A stretch of DNA of 64,000 nucleotides from UBA2779 sp965232615 (GCA_965232615.1 OZ246985.1:868001-932000), one strand, 5' to 3'; positions 8,595 through 17,703 are shown, counted from the first letter of the stretch. The notes: generated by a model from the letters alone, not told the origin. Program-made: numbers and translations.

Positions 8595-9620
8595 ATGGAT
8601 CAAACTGTGTTGAAAGTAGAAAACCTTCGAACTTCTTTTTATTCTCATCTTGGTGAGATACAGGCTGTGCGCGGTTCATCATTTACATTGAAGCGAGGCG
8701 ATGTTCTGGGCATCGCAGGCGAATCGGGTTCAGGGAAAAGTGTAACGGCCCTGTCCATCATGGGACTTATTGAACATCCAGGGGAAATCAAGTCAGGAAG
8801 TATCCATTTCAACGGGAAGGATCTCACCAGGTTGTCCGGGAATGAACTTCGTGCAATCAGGGGTAAGGAGATCTCAATGATATTCCAGGATCCCATGACT
8901 TCGCTCAATCCTGTGTATACCATTGAAAACCTGATGATGGAAGTTCTGAGAAAACACAACAGGGGCATGACCAGGAAACAGGCTGCCGCTCGGGCTGTCG
9001 AAATGTTGGAACTTGTTGGTATTCCAGAACCCCATATTCGGATAAAAAGCTATGCTCATGAGTTTTCAGGAGGAATGAGACAGCGTGTGATGATAGCAAC
9101 GGCCCTGTCCTGTGGGCCTCAACTACTCATTGCCGATGAACCAACCACGGCATTGGATGTTACAATTCAGGCCCAGATTCTGGAGCTGATGAACAATCTC
9201 AAAGAGCAGATTAATACCTCAATCATCCTCATCACTCATGATCTTGGAGTAATTGCCGAGATATGCGACCAGATTATTGTTATGTATGGGGGAACCATTA
9301 TGGAAAAAGGTACGGTGGATGAAATCTTCTATAACCCCCAGAATCCCTACACAGTGGGCCTTCATCAATCGGTCCCGAAGATGGCAGACTCAGGCAGCAA
9401 AAAGCGTCTGATTCCCATTAAAGGCTCTCCTCCCGATCTACTCAACCCTCCCGGAGGATGTCCATTCTTCCCGCGCTGCCCCCATACAATGCGGGTCTGT
9501 ATGGAGAAACCACCACCCTGTACTCAGCTCAGTGATACCCATACCTCATTTTGCTGGCTCTTTGACCGGAATGCTCCTGGAGTGGAAAATTACAGGAAGG
9601 AAGAGGTTATCAATGCCTGA
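8595..9620 (+). CDS. oppD: Oligopeptide ABC transporter ATP-binding protein OppD
   Basis: A 341-residue ABC ATPase with Walker A GESGSGKSVT (about 43-52), Q-loop region MIFQDPMTSLNP, signature FSGGMRQRVMIA and Walker B LLIADEPTTALD. The C-terminal oligopeptide-transporter extension is present, including the Cys-rich segment GGCPFFPRCPHTMRVC. That extension can bind an Fe-S cluster in some Dpp/Opp ATPases. It lies 12 nt after oppC and overlaps oppF by 8 nt. It energises the OppBC permease together with OppF. Confidence 0.95.
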   Translation: MDQTVLKVENLRTSFYSHLGEIQAVRGSSFTLKRGDVLGIAGESGSGKSVTALSIMGLIEHPGEIKSGSIHFNGKDLTRLSGNELRAIRGKEISMIFQDPMTSLNPVYTIENLMMEVLRKHNRGMTRKQAAARAVEMLELVGIPEPHIRIKSYAHEFSGGMRQRVMIATALSCGPQLLIADEPTTALDVTIQAQILELMNNLKEQINTSIILITHDLGVIAEICDQIIVMYGGTIMEKGTVDEIFYNPQNPYTVGLHQSVPKMADSGSKKRLIPIKGSPPDLLNPPGGCPFFPRCPHTMRVCMEKPPPCTQLSDTHTSFCWLFDRNAPGVENYRKEEVINA

Positions 9621-10605
9621 GACGGACGCTCTGTTAATAGTCAACAACCTCAGAAAACACTTTCCGATAGGCAACAGAGGTATTTTGAGCAGGCAAAAAT
9701 CCCTGGTCAAATCTGTAGACGGAGTATCTTTTTCCATCACCCGGGGAAAAACTCTGGGACTGGTAGGAGAATCCGGATGTGGAAAATCCACAACGGGCCG
9801 TACAATCCTTCGGCTGTATAAACCCACAGATGGAGATGTCCTGTTCGATGGTAAAAACATCTCCCATACTCCCCAGAAGGACCTTTTTCCCTACCGCAAA
9901 AGAATGCAGATGATTTTTCAGGATCCTTATGCCTCCCTGAATTCCCGCATGACAGTAACAGACATAATTGGAGAAGGCATCACGACTCACAATATTTATA
10001 AAGGAAATGAAAAGCAGGAACGAATATTTGATTTACTTCATCGAGTCGGATTGAAAAGAGAACACGCGAACCGATACCCCCACGAGTTTTCCGGCGGGCA
10101 AAGGCAGCGAGTTGGTATCGCCCGTGCCCTGGCGGTAGAACCTGAACTGATTATTTGTGATGAGCCCATATCGGCCCTTGATGTATCCATTCAGGCTCAA
10201 GTCGTCAACATGCTGGAAGATCTGCAGGATGAGATGAATCTGACCTACCTGTTTATCGCTCACGACCTTTCCATGGTGAAGCATATCTCAGACCATATCG
10301 CGGTGATGTATCTGGGTATGCTGACAGAAACAGCAGACAGCGATGAACTCTATAAGAATCCCCAGCACCCCTATACACAGGCTCTCCTCTCCGCCATACC
10401 CTATCCGGATCCAGAGATTACCCGTCAAAAGAAACGGATTGTACTTGAAGGGGATGTTCCTTCCCCTGTTGATCCTCCGGGAGGATGCCGATTTGCATCC
10501 CGTTGTCCTCTGAACAAGGATGGGATAAGTGAGATCTGTCAGACTGTTACACCGGAATTGGTGGAAAGAGATTCGGGGCACTTTGTTGCCTGCCACAAAG
10601 TCTGA
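9613..10605 (+). CDS. oppF: Oligopeptide ABC transporter ATP-binding protein OppF
   Basis: An ABC ATPase of about 330 residues beginning MPETDALLIVNNLRKHF. This ATG follows a purine-rich RBS (GGAAGAAGGAAGAGG region) inside oppD and is preferred to an upstream in-frame ATG at 9532. It has Walker A GESGCGKSTT, signature FSGGQRQRVGIA, Walker B LIICDEPISALD and the C-terminal PGGCRFASRCPL Cys motif. It is the last gene of the opp operon. Its final 180 bp recur, degraded, at about 17551-17694, bounding the neighbouring GC-rich operon. Confidence 0.94.
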   Translation: MPETDALLIVNNLRKHFPIGNRGILSRQKSLVKSVDGVSFSITRGKTLGLVGESGCGKSTTGRTILRLYKPTDGDVLFDGKNISHTPQKDLFPYRKRMQMIFQDPYASLNSRMTVTDIIGEGITTHNIYKGNEKQERIFDLLHRVGLKREHANRYPHEFSGGQRQRVGIARALAVEPELIICDEPISALDVSIQAQVVNMLEDLQDEMNLTYLFIAHDLSMVKHISDHIAVMYLGMLTETADSDELYKNPQHPYTQALLSAIPYPDPEITRQKKRIVLEGDVPSPVDPPGGCRFASRCPLNKDGISEICQTVTPELVERDSGHFVACHKV

Positions 10606-10732
10606 ACCCGTTGCTTCATTGTAGCCACTACTGTTTCAATCCGTTCAATCAGAAGAACTTGCCCCCTCAAACACCACGCGCAGTGGCGCGTTGATTGTAT
10701 GAAAAAAAATACAAAAATTTCCCGAGAAACCC

Positions 10733-10782
10733 TTGACGGAAAATTGCACTATAGTCATATTGTATTAAAGAATTGGTACAAT
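10733..10782 (+). promoter_or_regulatory. Promoter and probable GntR operator ahead of the 10.8-17.5 kb operon
   Basis: TTGACG (10733-10738) can serve as a -35 box. Weak -10 candidates lie at 10756-10763. Overlapping and downstream is an inverted repeat ATTGTA (10759-10764) and TACAAT (10777-10782) with a 12-bp spacer, located immediately before the RBS of the GntR gene. The position fits autorepression by the encoded YtrA-type regulator. No experimental support. Confidence 0.5.
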
Positions 10783-10799
10783 AGGAGATGAGACAGGTA

Positions 10800-11210
10800 A
10801 TGGCGTCGGATCGGTTTTCAAACGGCCTGGAATTTGCCCTCGACCAATCAAGCGGGGTGCCGTACTACAGGCAAATCATCAAACAGGTCGAGATGGCAAT
10901 CGTCGATGGCCGACTGCGGCAGGGAGGACAGCTCCCAACAGTGCGAAGTCTGGCGGTGGTTTTGCAGATCAACCCCAACACGGTAGCCCGGGCGTACAAC
11001 GAGCTTGAGATTCGAGGCATCGTCAACACCCAACAGGGGACCGGCACCTTCATCAGCGATAAAACCATTGAACTGACCGAGGAGGAACGGTCCAGGATAC
11101 TGGATTCTCTCATACGGACCTTCCTGTCTAACGCGTCATCCTATGGTTTCGGTCTCAAAGAAATCGTTGAACAATTCAATGCTCTGAAGAAGGAGGAAAG
11201 GGATAAATGA
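10800..11210 (+). CDS. GntR-family transcriptional regulator, YtrA subfamily
   Basis: A short (about 136-residue) GntR protein with a winged helix-turn-helix (GVPYYRQIIKQVEMAIVDG... QLPTVRSLAVVLQINPNTVARAYNELE, then GIVNTQQGTGTFIS). It has only a small C-terminal tail, the layout of YtrA-type repressors that usually control linked ABC transporter genes. ATG at 10800 has AGGAG at a good distance; an in-frame ATG at 10788 touches that RBS and is less likely. Its stop overlaps the next start (ATGA), so it leads the operon and probably represses it. The effector is unknown. Confidence 0.9.
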   Translation: MASDRFSNGLEFALDQSSGVPYYRQIIKQVEMAIVDGRLRQGGQLPTVRSLAVVLQINPNTVARAYNELEIRGIVNTQQGTGTFISDKTIELTEEERSRILDSLIRTFLSNASSYGFGLKEIVEQFNALKKEERDK

Positions 11211-12349
11211 AGGTATTCAAAAAATTAAAAGAAGGGCCCCCGGTTTCTGCCACTCACAGCCGCAGGCATTTTCACTACAACGCAATATCCGCTCTGATGA
11301 TCTTTGCGTCTCTGATTCTGGGACTTAGTCTGGAGTATGCCCTGTCGGCGAACATCAGTCAGGCGGAGGTGGGCTACATTGTCGCCGGGGTTATTTCGGC
11401 CATCGCGTTACTGTTTTTCCTGCCCTGGTGGCCAGTTGTGCTCACCATCGTGGCCGGGCTCTGGGCCGCTTCCATGGCATTGGGAACCGGCCTGATCGTA
11501 TTTCCGGCCGTTGTGTCTTTGGGTTTTCTTATCACGCCGGGTTTCATGGTGGTGTCCCAGTGGGACAAGATTGTCGTTTTAAGACTTGGCCGCTTCCACG
11601 GGGTGAAGGGACCGGGTCTCATTTTTCTCGTTCCATTCATCGATACCGCTGCCGGAACCATTGATACCCGGATTCGTGTCACAGACTTTTCCGCCGAGAA
11701 AAGCCTGACTCTGGATACTGTTCCGGTTCACATCGACGCGCTGGCGTTCTGGATGATATGGGATGCCGGAAAAGCAGTTCTTGAGGTTCAGCACTTCGAA
11801 GACGCGGTGGTGCTCAGCGCTCAAACGGCCCTGCGCTCTACGATAGGCTCAAACAGTCTCACGGCACTTCTCAGCGAGAGAGAGCGTCTGGGGCGGGAGA
11901 TACAGAGTATCGTTGACGCGAAAACCAACCCCTGGGGGATTACCATAATTTCTGTCGAGTTCAAGGAAATCCTTGTGCCCAGGGAGCTTGAGGACGTACT
12001 GAGCCGGGAGGCACAGGCCGAGCGGGAGCAGAAGGCACGGACTATTCTCAGTAAAACCGAGTCTGAAATATCCTCGCTGTACGAAAAGGCCGCCGAAGCC
12101 TATAAGAACAATCCGACAGCCCTGAGACTCAGGGCCATGAACATGATCTACGAAAGTATGAGGAACAAGGGCGGCCTGATTCTCACTCCGGCGTCCGCTC
12201 TTGAAACGATGAATCTGGGCTCTGTACTCGGCGCGGCAGCTTACGGTGCCAGTACCGGCCTTACCCCGGAGATTTTGCCGGCGATTGACTCTGAAGAAGA
12301 TGGCAATTCGCCGGATGCAATACCGCAAGAAGAAGGAGAGAAAAAATGA
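11207..12349 (+). CDS. SPFH/band-7 domain membrane protein (slipin-like)
   Basis: A 380-residue protein with several N-terminal hydrophobic segments (about 28-120) followed by a band-7 domain. The domain starts at PGFMVVSQWDKIVVLRLGRFHGVKGPGLIFLVPFID, the slipin/stomatin hallmark. A charged helical region follows (LEDVLSREAQAEREQKARTILSKTESE), typical of SPFH oligomers, then a variable tail. Family members form membrane-associated ring assemblies that scaffold other membrane proteins. It overlaps both neighbours by 4 nt, so it is probably made in step with the ABC transporter that follows. It has more N-terminal membrane segments than a typical slipin. Confidence 0.88.
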   Translation: MKVFKKLKEGPPVSATHSRRHFHYNAISALMIFASLILGLSLEYALSANISQAEVGYIVAGVISAIALLFFLPWWPVVLTIVAGLWAASMALGTGLIVFPAVVSLGFLITPGFMVVSQWDKIVVLRLGRFHGVKGPGLIFLVPFIDTAAGTIDTRIRVTDFSAEKSLTLDTVPVHIDALAFWMIWDAGKAVLEVQHFEDAVVLSAQTALRSTIGSNSLTALLSERERLGREIQSIVDAKTNPWGITIISVEFKEILVPRELEDVLSREAQAEREQKARTILSKTESEISSLYEKAAEAYKNNPTALRLRAMNMIYESMRNKGGLILTPASALETMNLGSVLGAAAYGASTGLTPEILPAIDSEEDGNSPDAIPQEEGEKK

Positions 12350-13023
12350 TTTCAGTTAAAGACCTCTACAAGACTTATGCAACAGGAGACATGAAGGTAC
12401 AGGCGCTTCAGGGCGTTTCGTTGGAGATCGACAGGGGGGAATTTATCGCTTTGGCCGGACCTTCCGGCTCGGGAAAGACGACGATGCTCAACATCATCGG
12501 CTGTATAGATTCGGCTGATTCCGGCGAAGTCACCATTGCCGGACAATCGGTGATGAAACTCAAGAAGAACGAGCAGGCGATGTTTCGCCGGGACAACCTC
12601 GGATTTGTTTTTCAGAGTTACAACCTGATTCCGGTACTCACCGCGTTTGAAAACGTCGCTTTCAGCCTGAACCTGATGAATGTCGATGACAGAGAAGTGC
12701 AGGAGAGAACCATGGCGATTCTCAAAGAAGTCGGCCTGGAGGGTATGGAAAATCGTCGGCCTGGAAAACTCTCCGGGGGTCAGCAGCAGAGAGTGGCGAT
12801 AGCCCGGGCCATTGTCAAGGACCCGGAAATCCTTTTGGCGGATGAGCCCACAGCGAACCTCGATTCCAACACCGGACAGGAGATTCTGGAATTGATGAAG
12901 GCACTCAACGAAAGGCATAAAAGCACCTTTATCTTCTCAACCCACGATCCCATGGTGATGGATTTTTCCAGTCGGCTCGTGCGGCTTCATGACGGCGTTA
13001 TTCAGCACGATGAACGGAGGTGA
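12346..13023 (+). CDS. ABC transporter ATP-binding protein, MacB/LolD type
   Basis: A 225-residue ATPase with Walker A GPSGSGKTTML, Q-loop FVFQSYNLIPVLTAFENV, signature LSGGQQQRVAIARA, Walker B ILLADEPTANLD and the switch His in FSTHDP. The FQSYNL-type Q loop and short length place it in the MacB/LolD/FtsE-like group that drives mechanotransmission rather than substrate channelling. It overlaps the SPFH gene and precedes two FtsX-type permeases by 3 nt, forming one transporter. Confidence 0.94.
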   Translation: MISVKDLYKTYATGDMKVQALQGVSLEIDRGEFIALAGPSGSGKTTMLNIIGCIDSADSGEVTIAGQSVMKLKKNEQAMFRRDNLGFVFQSYNLIPVLTAFENVAFSLNLMNVDDREVQERTMAILKEVGLEGMENRRPGKLSGGQQQRVAIARAIVKDPEILLADEPTANLDSNTGQEILELMKALNERHKSTFIFSTHDPMVMDFSSRLVRLHDGVIQHDERR

Positions 13024-13026
13024 AAG

Positions 13027-14271
13027 ATGTTTTTCATTCCTAAAATGGCTTTTTTGAATCTGGCCCGTTACAAGAAGCGAACCATGATTACCGCCGGGGC
13101 CATCGCCTACGGGCTGTTGATGCTTATCATCATGCGGTCTCTTCTTACCGGAATAGACTCCGAGTCAATTACGAATTTGCGGCTCTATGAAACCGCGACT
13201 GGACGCATCATGGTTCCAGGGTATTGGGAGGACAGGGAAACTTTTCCCCTGGAAAAATCCTTCGATCCCGCCATGATCGAGCCCCTCCTCTCTGCATCCG
13301 GCGCCGGTTATTCCCCCAGGGTGAGTTTCGGCGGCGATTTAATCTTCTACAAAGATCCCTTCCCGGAGGACGGAAGCATTCCGGGACTGTTCACTGCGAT
13401 CGACCCCGTACAGGATGCCAACGTGTTCAAAATACAGGACAGCCTCGTCGAGGGTGAATGGCTGGTGGACGGTGAGCAGGGCCTGGTTCTTGGACATTGG
13501 CTTGCCGAAGATATCGGCGGCAGCATCGGCAGCACGGTGCTCGTCGAAACTCAAACCCGGGACGGTTACGCACAGGTGTTTGAACTGGAAATTGTGGGCA
13601 TCATAAACTGCCCCAATCCCGAAATTACGCGCTCTGGTATGTTTCTTCCCCTGTCAATCGCCAACGAGTTCCTGGAAATGGACGGTAAGGTAACGGAAAT
13701 GAATGTGAATTACGGTGAAGATTCCTCCGCCGATACACGTTTCAGCGCCTTAAGCCGGGATATCGAGGCCCTCGGCCTGGAGGCTGTCGATTGGCGGGTT
13801 CTGGGGGAGGATTTTATTGCCATCTCCCAGACGAAAGCCGGCAGTTCATTCGTTCTCATTCTGCTTATTCTCATTATTGCCGGCGTTGGGATATCCAATA
13901 CCATGCTGATGGCTGTGTATGAACGCGTGAGGGAGCTGGGGATGATGAGAGCTCTCGGTATGAAAAATAATCAGATTCGCAGCCTGTTTCTCTGGGAGTC
14001 GGCGGGGATAGGCCTTCTCGGCGGCGTATACGGAGTTGGACTTGGTGCCCTGATAAACTGGCCGCTGGTGAAGTTCGGGATTGACTACTCCTTTCTTCTC
14101 CGGGAGTCCAACTTCGGTTACAGGATCCAGGGACAGATGTACGGGGCATGGGAGATTCCAACGATGATAGCCGCATTCTTAATGGGGGTGGGAATGGCCG
14201 TCCTGGTGGCCGCATTCTCCACGCATAGAATCCTGCGCCTGAACATCCCGGCCAGTCTGAGGTTTCAATAG
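13027..14271 (+). CDS. FtsX/MacB-type ABC transporter permease
   Basis: A 414-residue permease with an N-terminal membrane helix (about 17-38) and a large periplasmic MacB_PCD-like domain (about 40-270). Three C-terminal helices follow (about 275-300, 320-345, 375-400), with the coupling sequence YERVRELGMMRALGMKNNQIRSLFLWESAG typical of FtsX-domain proteins. It pairs with the following permease, giving a heterodimeric LolCE-like arrangement. Substrate unknown; lipoproteins or lipids are the natural guess given the neighbours. Confidence 0.9.
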   Translation: MFFIPKMAFLNLARYKKRTMITAGAIAYGLLMLIIMRSLLTGIDSESITNLRLYETATGRIMVPGYWEDRETFPLEKSFDPAMIEPLLSASGAGYSPRVSFGGDLIFYKDPFPEDGSIPGLFTAIDPVQDANVFKIQDSLVEGEWLVDGEQGLVLGHWLAEDIGGSIGSTVLVETQTRDGYAQVFELEIVGIINCPNPEITRSGMFLPLSIANEFLEMDGKVTEMNVNYGEDSSADTRFSALSRDIEALGLEAVDWRVLGEDFIAISQTKAGSSFVLILLILIIAGVGISNTMLMAVYERVRELGMMRALGMKNNQIRSLFLWESAGIGLLGGVYGVGLGALINWPLVKFGIDYSFLLRESNFGYRIQGQMYGAWEIPTMIAAFLMGVGMAVLVAAFSTHRILRLNIPASLRFQ

Positions 14272-14278
14272 GAGGTGA

Positions 14279-15532
14279 ATGATGAAGCTTTATAAAATCG
14301 CTCTACGGAACATCCGCAGAAACAAACGGCGGAGTCTACTGTCCGCAACGGCTATTACCATTGCGGCATTTGCCATCGTTTTCCTTTTCGGCTTCCTTGC
14401 CGGAATGCTGAATGACATGGAGTCCAACCTCTGGACCTACATGACCGGCGCCGTCCGGGTGCGGCATTCGGAATTCGACAAGTACGAACGCCTGAACCCC
14501 CTGCACCTGGCCATCCCCAACTACGAAGACTTACTGAAGGAGATTCAGGCCGACCCGGCAGTAACCGCGGTCAGTCCCAGGATCAATTTCCCTGGAAGGC
14601 TTCCTGTAGGAGGAATCGGCAGTGACAAAAAGGTTAATGTCATGGGTCTGGGGGTGGACTTCACCACCGAAGCGTCCTATCAGGATTACCGGCAAACCCT
14701 CGCCCTTGGGCGCTTGCCCCGGATGGGGACGCGCGAGGCATTGGTGGGACGCGTGCTGGCCGATAAGATTGACGTGAGTCCTGGAGACAAGTTTACAGTG
14801 CTCTCTCAATCAGGCTCCCGGGGCAGCAACGCCTACACCTTTACCGTTGTGGGCATACTCGCGCTGCCCCTTTCCGGCCTTGAAGCCGTCATGGTCCAGG
14901 CGCCCCTGGACACGGTACAGCGCTTCCTCTGGCTGCCGGATCAGGTACAAGAGATTCTGATCAAGATCGACCCAAAGATTGATTCACCAAAGAAACTCGC
15001 CGCACGGCTGGGCAATGCACTGGAATCTAAGGTTCCGCTGAATGTCCGGGATTACAAGGAGGTGAACGGGATGGCATCGATGATGGACCTGGCGTCCAGG
15101 ATGTATGATATCATCGCGATTATCTTCTTCCTGCTGGCCAGCACAGTCATCATCAACACCACCATCATGGTGATTTTCGAGAGGATGAAGGAAATCGGGA
15201 CTCTTGGTGCCATGGGTATGACAGGGAAGCAGTTGATGCGGCTCTTCTTCTTCGAGGCCCTGTTTATCAGCATGGCCGGGGCCATTGTCGGCATCCTTGG
15301 AGGTATCGCCCTTACCGGTTACCTCGGGAAGGTGGGCTTCTCCGCGATGGCGGACGCGATGAGAGGCATGGACACTGTGATGGGGCTAGGTTCGACCATC
15401 TACCCTGTTCTGAATTTCAAGTCAACCATAGGGGTGTTCCTGTACTCTCTGGCCGTTACCGGAGTGGCGACGTGGTGGCCGTCCAGGCGGGCGGCAAAGA
15501 TAACGCCGGTTGAGGCGTTAAGGCATGTTTAA
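14279..15532 (+). CDS. FtsX/MacB-type ABC transporter permease (second subunit)
   Basis: A 417-residue paralogue of the preceding permease with the same topology. One N-terminal helix (about 20-45, RRSLLSATAITIAAFAIVFLF) is followed by a periplasmic domain and then three C-terminal helices with the FtsX motif FERMKEIGTLGAMGMTGKQLMRLFFFEA. Two ATG codons one codon apart follow AGGAGGTGA. With 12346-14271 it makes a complete transporter of the LolCDE/MacB type. Confidence 0.9.
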   Translation: MMKLYKIALRNIRRNKRRSLLSATAITIAAFAIVFLFGFLAGMLNDMESNLWTYMTGAVRVRHSEFDKYERLNPLHLAIPNYEDLLKEIQADPAVTAVSPRINFPGRLPVGGIGSDKKVNVMGLGVDFTTEASYQDYRQTLALGRLPRMGTREALVGRVLADKIDVSPGDKFTVLSQSGSRGSNAYTFTVVGILALPLSGLEAVMVQAPLDTVQRFLWLPDQVQEILIKIDPKIDSPKKLAARLGNALESKVPLNVRDYKEVNGMASMMDLASRMYDIIAIIFFLLASTVIINTTIMVIFERMKEIGTLGAMGMTGKQLMRLFFFEALFISMAGAIVGILGGIALTGYLGKVGFSAMADAMRGMDTVMGLGSTIYPVLNFKSTIGVFLYSLAVTGVATWWPSRRAAKITPVEALRHV

Positions 15533-15550
15533 GGAGATAGGAGGAAAAAA

Positions 15551-16282
15551 ATGTTAAGAACTATTATGACCGGCCTGATCACTATGGCTGCAGCATCGTC
15601 GCTTTTCGCGCAAAGCGCCGAAGAAATCATTCGGAAGATGGACGAGATGCAGACATTTGAGACCCTTTACAGCGAAGGAACGATGATCAGCGTTGACCGG
15701 TTCGGCGAAAAAAGAAGTACCTATAACGCGTGGTCGCGGGGGAGCACGGACTTCCTCATCGAATTTACCAACGTGGAAGAACGAGGGCAGAAGCTACTCC
15801 GGGTGGAGGACGAACTCTACCTCTTCTATCCGGATGCTGAAGACATCATTCCCATGCATGGAGCGGCGCTGAAACAATCCTTGTTCGGGGATGTTTCCTA
15901 TGAAGACATTACCGAGGGAAAGAACACCCTGGATAAATACAAAGTTTCGATAAAGGGGAGCCGGAATGTCGATGGTGTAGATTGTTGGGTTATAGAGATG
16001 ATCGCGACCAGCCGGGATGTTCCCTATCCCAAACAAATTATACAGGTGGGAAAGGTCGATAACGTTCTCCGTGCCGCGGAGTACTATGCCAGGTCCGGGC
16101 GGCTACTCAAAATTGCCGATGTAAAGTCTTTTCGAGAATTCGACGATGGGCACGTCTTAATCACCGAAATGGAGCTGGCGGATCAACTTCGCCGAGGCTC
16201 CAGCACAAGAATGCGCATCGATACGGTGGAGGTCAATCCTGATCTTGACGACGATGTGTTTTCCCTGAGGTCTCTGTACTAA
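15551..16282 (+). CDS. Outer-membrane lipoprotein-sorting (LolA-like) periplasmic protein
   Basis: A 243-residue exported protein with a signal peptide ending near ASSLFAQS (about residue 22). The mature part, starting AEEIIRKMDEMQTFETLYSEGTM, has the pattern of the 'outer membrane lipoprotein-sorting protein' family with a LolA-like beta fold. Such proteins shuttle acylated cargo or couple ABC transporters to the outer membrane. It is encoded 18 nt after the second permease, with AGGAGG as RBS, and 1 nt before an outer-membrane protein gene. That order fits a trans-envelope pathway. Confidence 0.85.
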   Translation: MLRTIMTGLITMAAASSLFAQSAEEIIRKMDEMQTFETLYSEGTMISVDRFGEKRSTYNAWSRGSTDFLIEFTNVEERGQKLLRVEDELYLFYPDAEDIIPMHGAALKQSLFGDVSYEDITEGKNTLDKYKVSIKGSRNVDGVDCWVIEMIATSRDVPYPKQIIQVGKVDNVLRAAEYYARSGRLLKIADVKSFREFDDGHVLITEMELADQLRRGSSTRMRIDTVEVNPDLDDDVFSLRSLY

Positions 16283-16283
16283 T

Positions 16284-17498
16284 ATGAAGACCTTAAGACG
16301 CCGCTTTGCGTGTCTGTTTCTCCTGGGAAGTCTACTTACTTCCTACCTGGCGGCTGAGAGCGAAACCCGGGCCAATCTTCAGCTCTATAACACCGTATAT
16401 CGCGGCAAAGGGACCAACTGGTACTATGGCGCCACCGGCCTGGCCGATCTCCGTTTCGCCTCCACGGGAAACAAAAACATGAAGGCCCAGGTCGCGGTGG
16501 AATTCATGCCCAGGGACATCGCCGGCGGCGGTGGGTCGTCGGCTCCGGCGGTATCGCTGAAAAGGCTGTGGATAAAGGCGAACTTTCCCTCATGGCGACT
16601 CACCGCCGGCAAAACCAGGGTGACCTGGGGAAATGGTTTCGTTTTCAATTCCGGTGATATTCTCTTCGGCAGTCTGTCCCCCTATCTGAATTTCACCCAG
16701 TCGACGGTGAGAGATGATACGGCATTTCTCACCTCCCTGAACTTTCCCCTCGGGCAATTCAGCTATCTGGAAGCCATCGTACTGCCCCCGGACCTGGTGC
16801 AAGACAGCCTGACAGGAAATTTTGCTTTCCAATCCATCGACCATATTTCGGGGGGAGTACGCTTCTTCTTTCGAATCAAAGGTTTCCGCCTGGAAGGCGG
16901 CTACCTTTACAAGGGTGATAAGAAGGTTACGAATGACATGCTGGGCCATCGGCCTTACCTGTCATTTCACGGCCACGCGGGGGTGGATTTCTATGGCGCG
17001 GTTTCCCTGGCGGCCGGTTACGATTCGAGCCTGAGGGGGGATCAGCACAGGGATACCTGGGACGAAATTTCCCGAACGGTGAATATCAGCCTTGGTGCCT
17101 TCCACCAGTTTCAGGTCGGCTATGACGGCACCCTCTCGTTTCGTCTGGAAGCCCTCATCATGCCCTGGCAGAACTGGAATTCCCAGGATTTCACGGAAAT
17201 CCTGGCCGGTTCGGCCTACGGTATCATGATTTATCCCATGATGAGCTGGAATTTCCGGTCCTCCTGGACCATTACGCTCCAGTCGGTTATCTCACCAGTG
17301 GATGCCTCCGCCCAGGTGACCGGCAGTGTGGGCTGGCAGGTGTTCCAGGGCTTCACTCTCCTTGGATATGTCAGCGCCAGCATTGGTGGTGAACAGTCCC
17401 TGTTCGCCTGGGACCGAACAGGCGCATGGCCGGAATCATGGCCGGAAGACCGTCCCAATGGGATGAGTTTTACTCTGGGAGGACGGTATAGTTATTAG
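16284..17498 (+). CDS. Predicted outer-membrane beta-barrel protein
   Basis: A 404-residue exported protein with a signal peptide (RRRFACLFLLGSLLTSYLAAES, cleavage near 24). The remainder is rich in alternating aromatic/aliphatic strands with Gly and Trp and ends in an aromatic residue (GGRYSY), as outer-membrane barrels do. I do not recognise a named family with confidence; a DUF1302-like or porin-like barrel is possible. It is the last gene of the GC-rich operon, so it is a candidate outer-membrane partner of the LolA-like protein and the ABC transporter. Confidence 0.7.
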   Translation: MKTLRRRFACLFLLGSLLTSYLAAESETRANLQLYNTVYRGKGTNWYYGATGLADLRFASTGNKNMKAQVAVEFMPRDIAGGGGSSAPAVSLKRLWIKANFPSWRLTAGKTRVTWGNGFVFNSGDILFGSLSPYLNFTQSTVRDDTAFLTSLNFPLGQFSYLEAIVLPPDLVQDSLTGNFAFQSIDHISGGVRFFFRIKGFRLEGGYLYKGDKKVTNDMLGHRPYLSFHGHAGVDFYGAVSLAAGYDSSLRGDQHRDTWDEISRTVNISLGAFHQFQVGYDGTLSFRLEALIMPWQNWNSQDFTEILAGSAYGIMIYPMMSWNFRSSWTITLQSVISPVDASAQVTGSVGWQVFQGFTLLGYVSASIGGEQSLFAWDRTGAWPESWPEDRPNGMSFTLGGRYSY

Positions 17499-17550
17499 GC
17501 AGAATCAATGGGGCAGGCTTCGTCCATTGACCTTAGATTAGCATTCAGAG

Positions 17551-17694
17551 TAACGGTTTGTACTTGAAGGGAATGATCCTTTCCCCTGTTGATCCGTCGA
17601 GAGGATGCCGAATTGCATCCCGTTGTCCTCTGAACGTGGAAAGAGATTCGGGGCACTTTGTTGCCTACCGCGAAGTCTGAACCCATTGCTTCAT
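17551..17694 (+). repeat. Degraded duplicate of the 3' end of oppF
   Basis: From 17551 the sequence matches the final part of oppF (10433-10619). It has the same order and orientation, carries scattered substitutions, and lacks an internal block of about 46 bp (10516-10561 of the original). Shared blocks include TTCCCCTGTTGATCC, GCATCCCGTTGTCCTCTGAA and AGATTCGGGGCACTTTGTTG. With the intact oppF end it forms direct repeats enclosing the GC-rich operon 10.6-17.5 kb. Confidence 0.88.
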
Positions 17695-17703
17695 GGAAAA
17701 CAG

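Noticed and set aside
10676..10691. ACGCGC/GCGCGT hairpin as the opp operon terminator
   Set aside because: Short stem with no U-tract on the + strand; too weak to call, though it may be part of the island junction.
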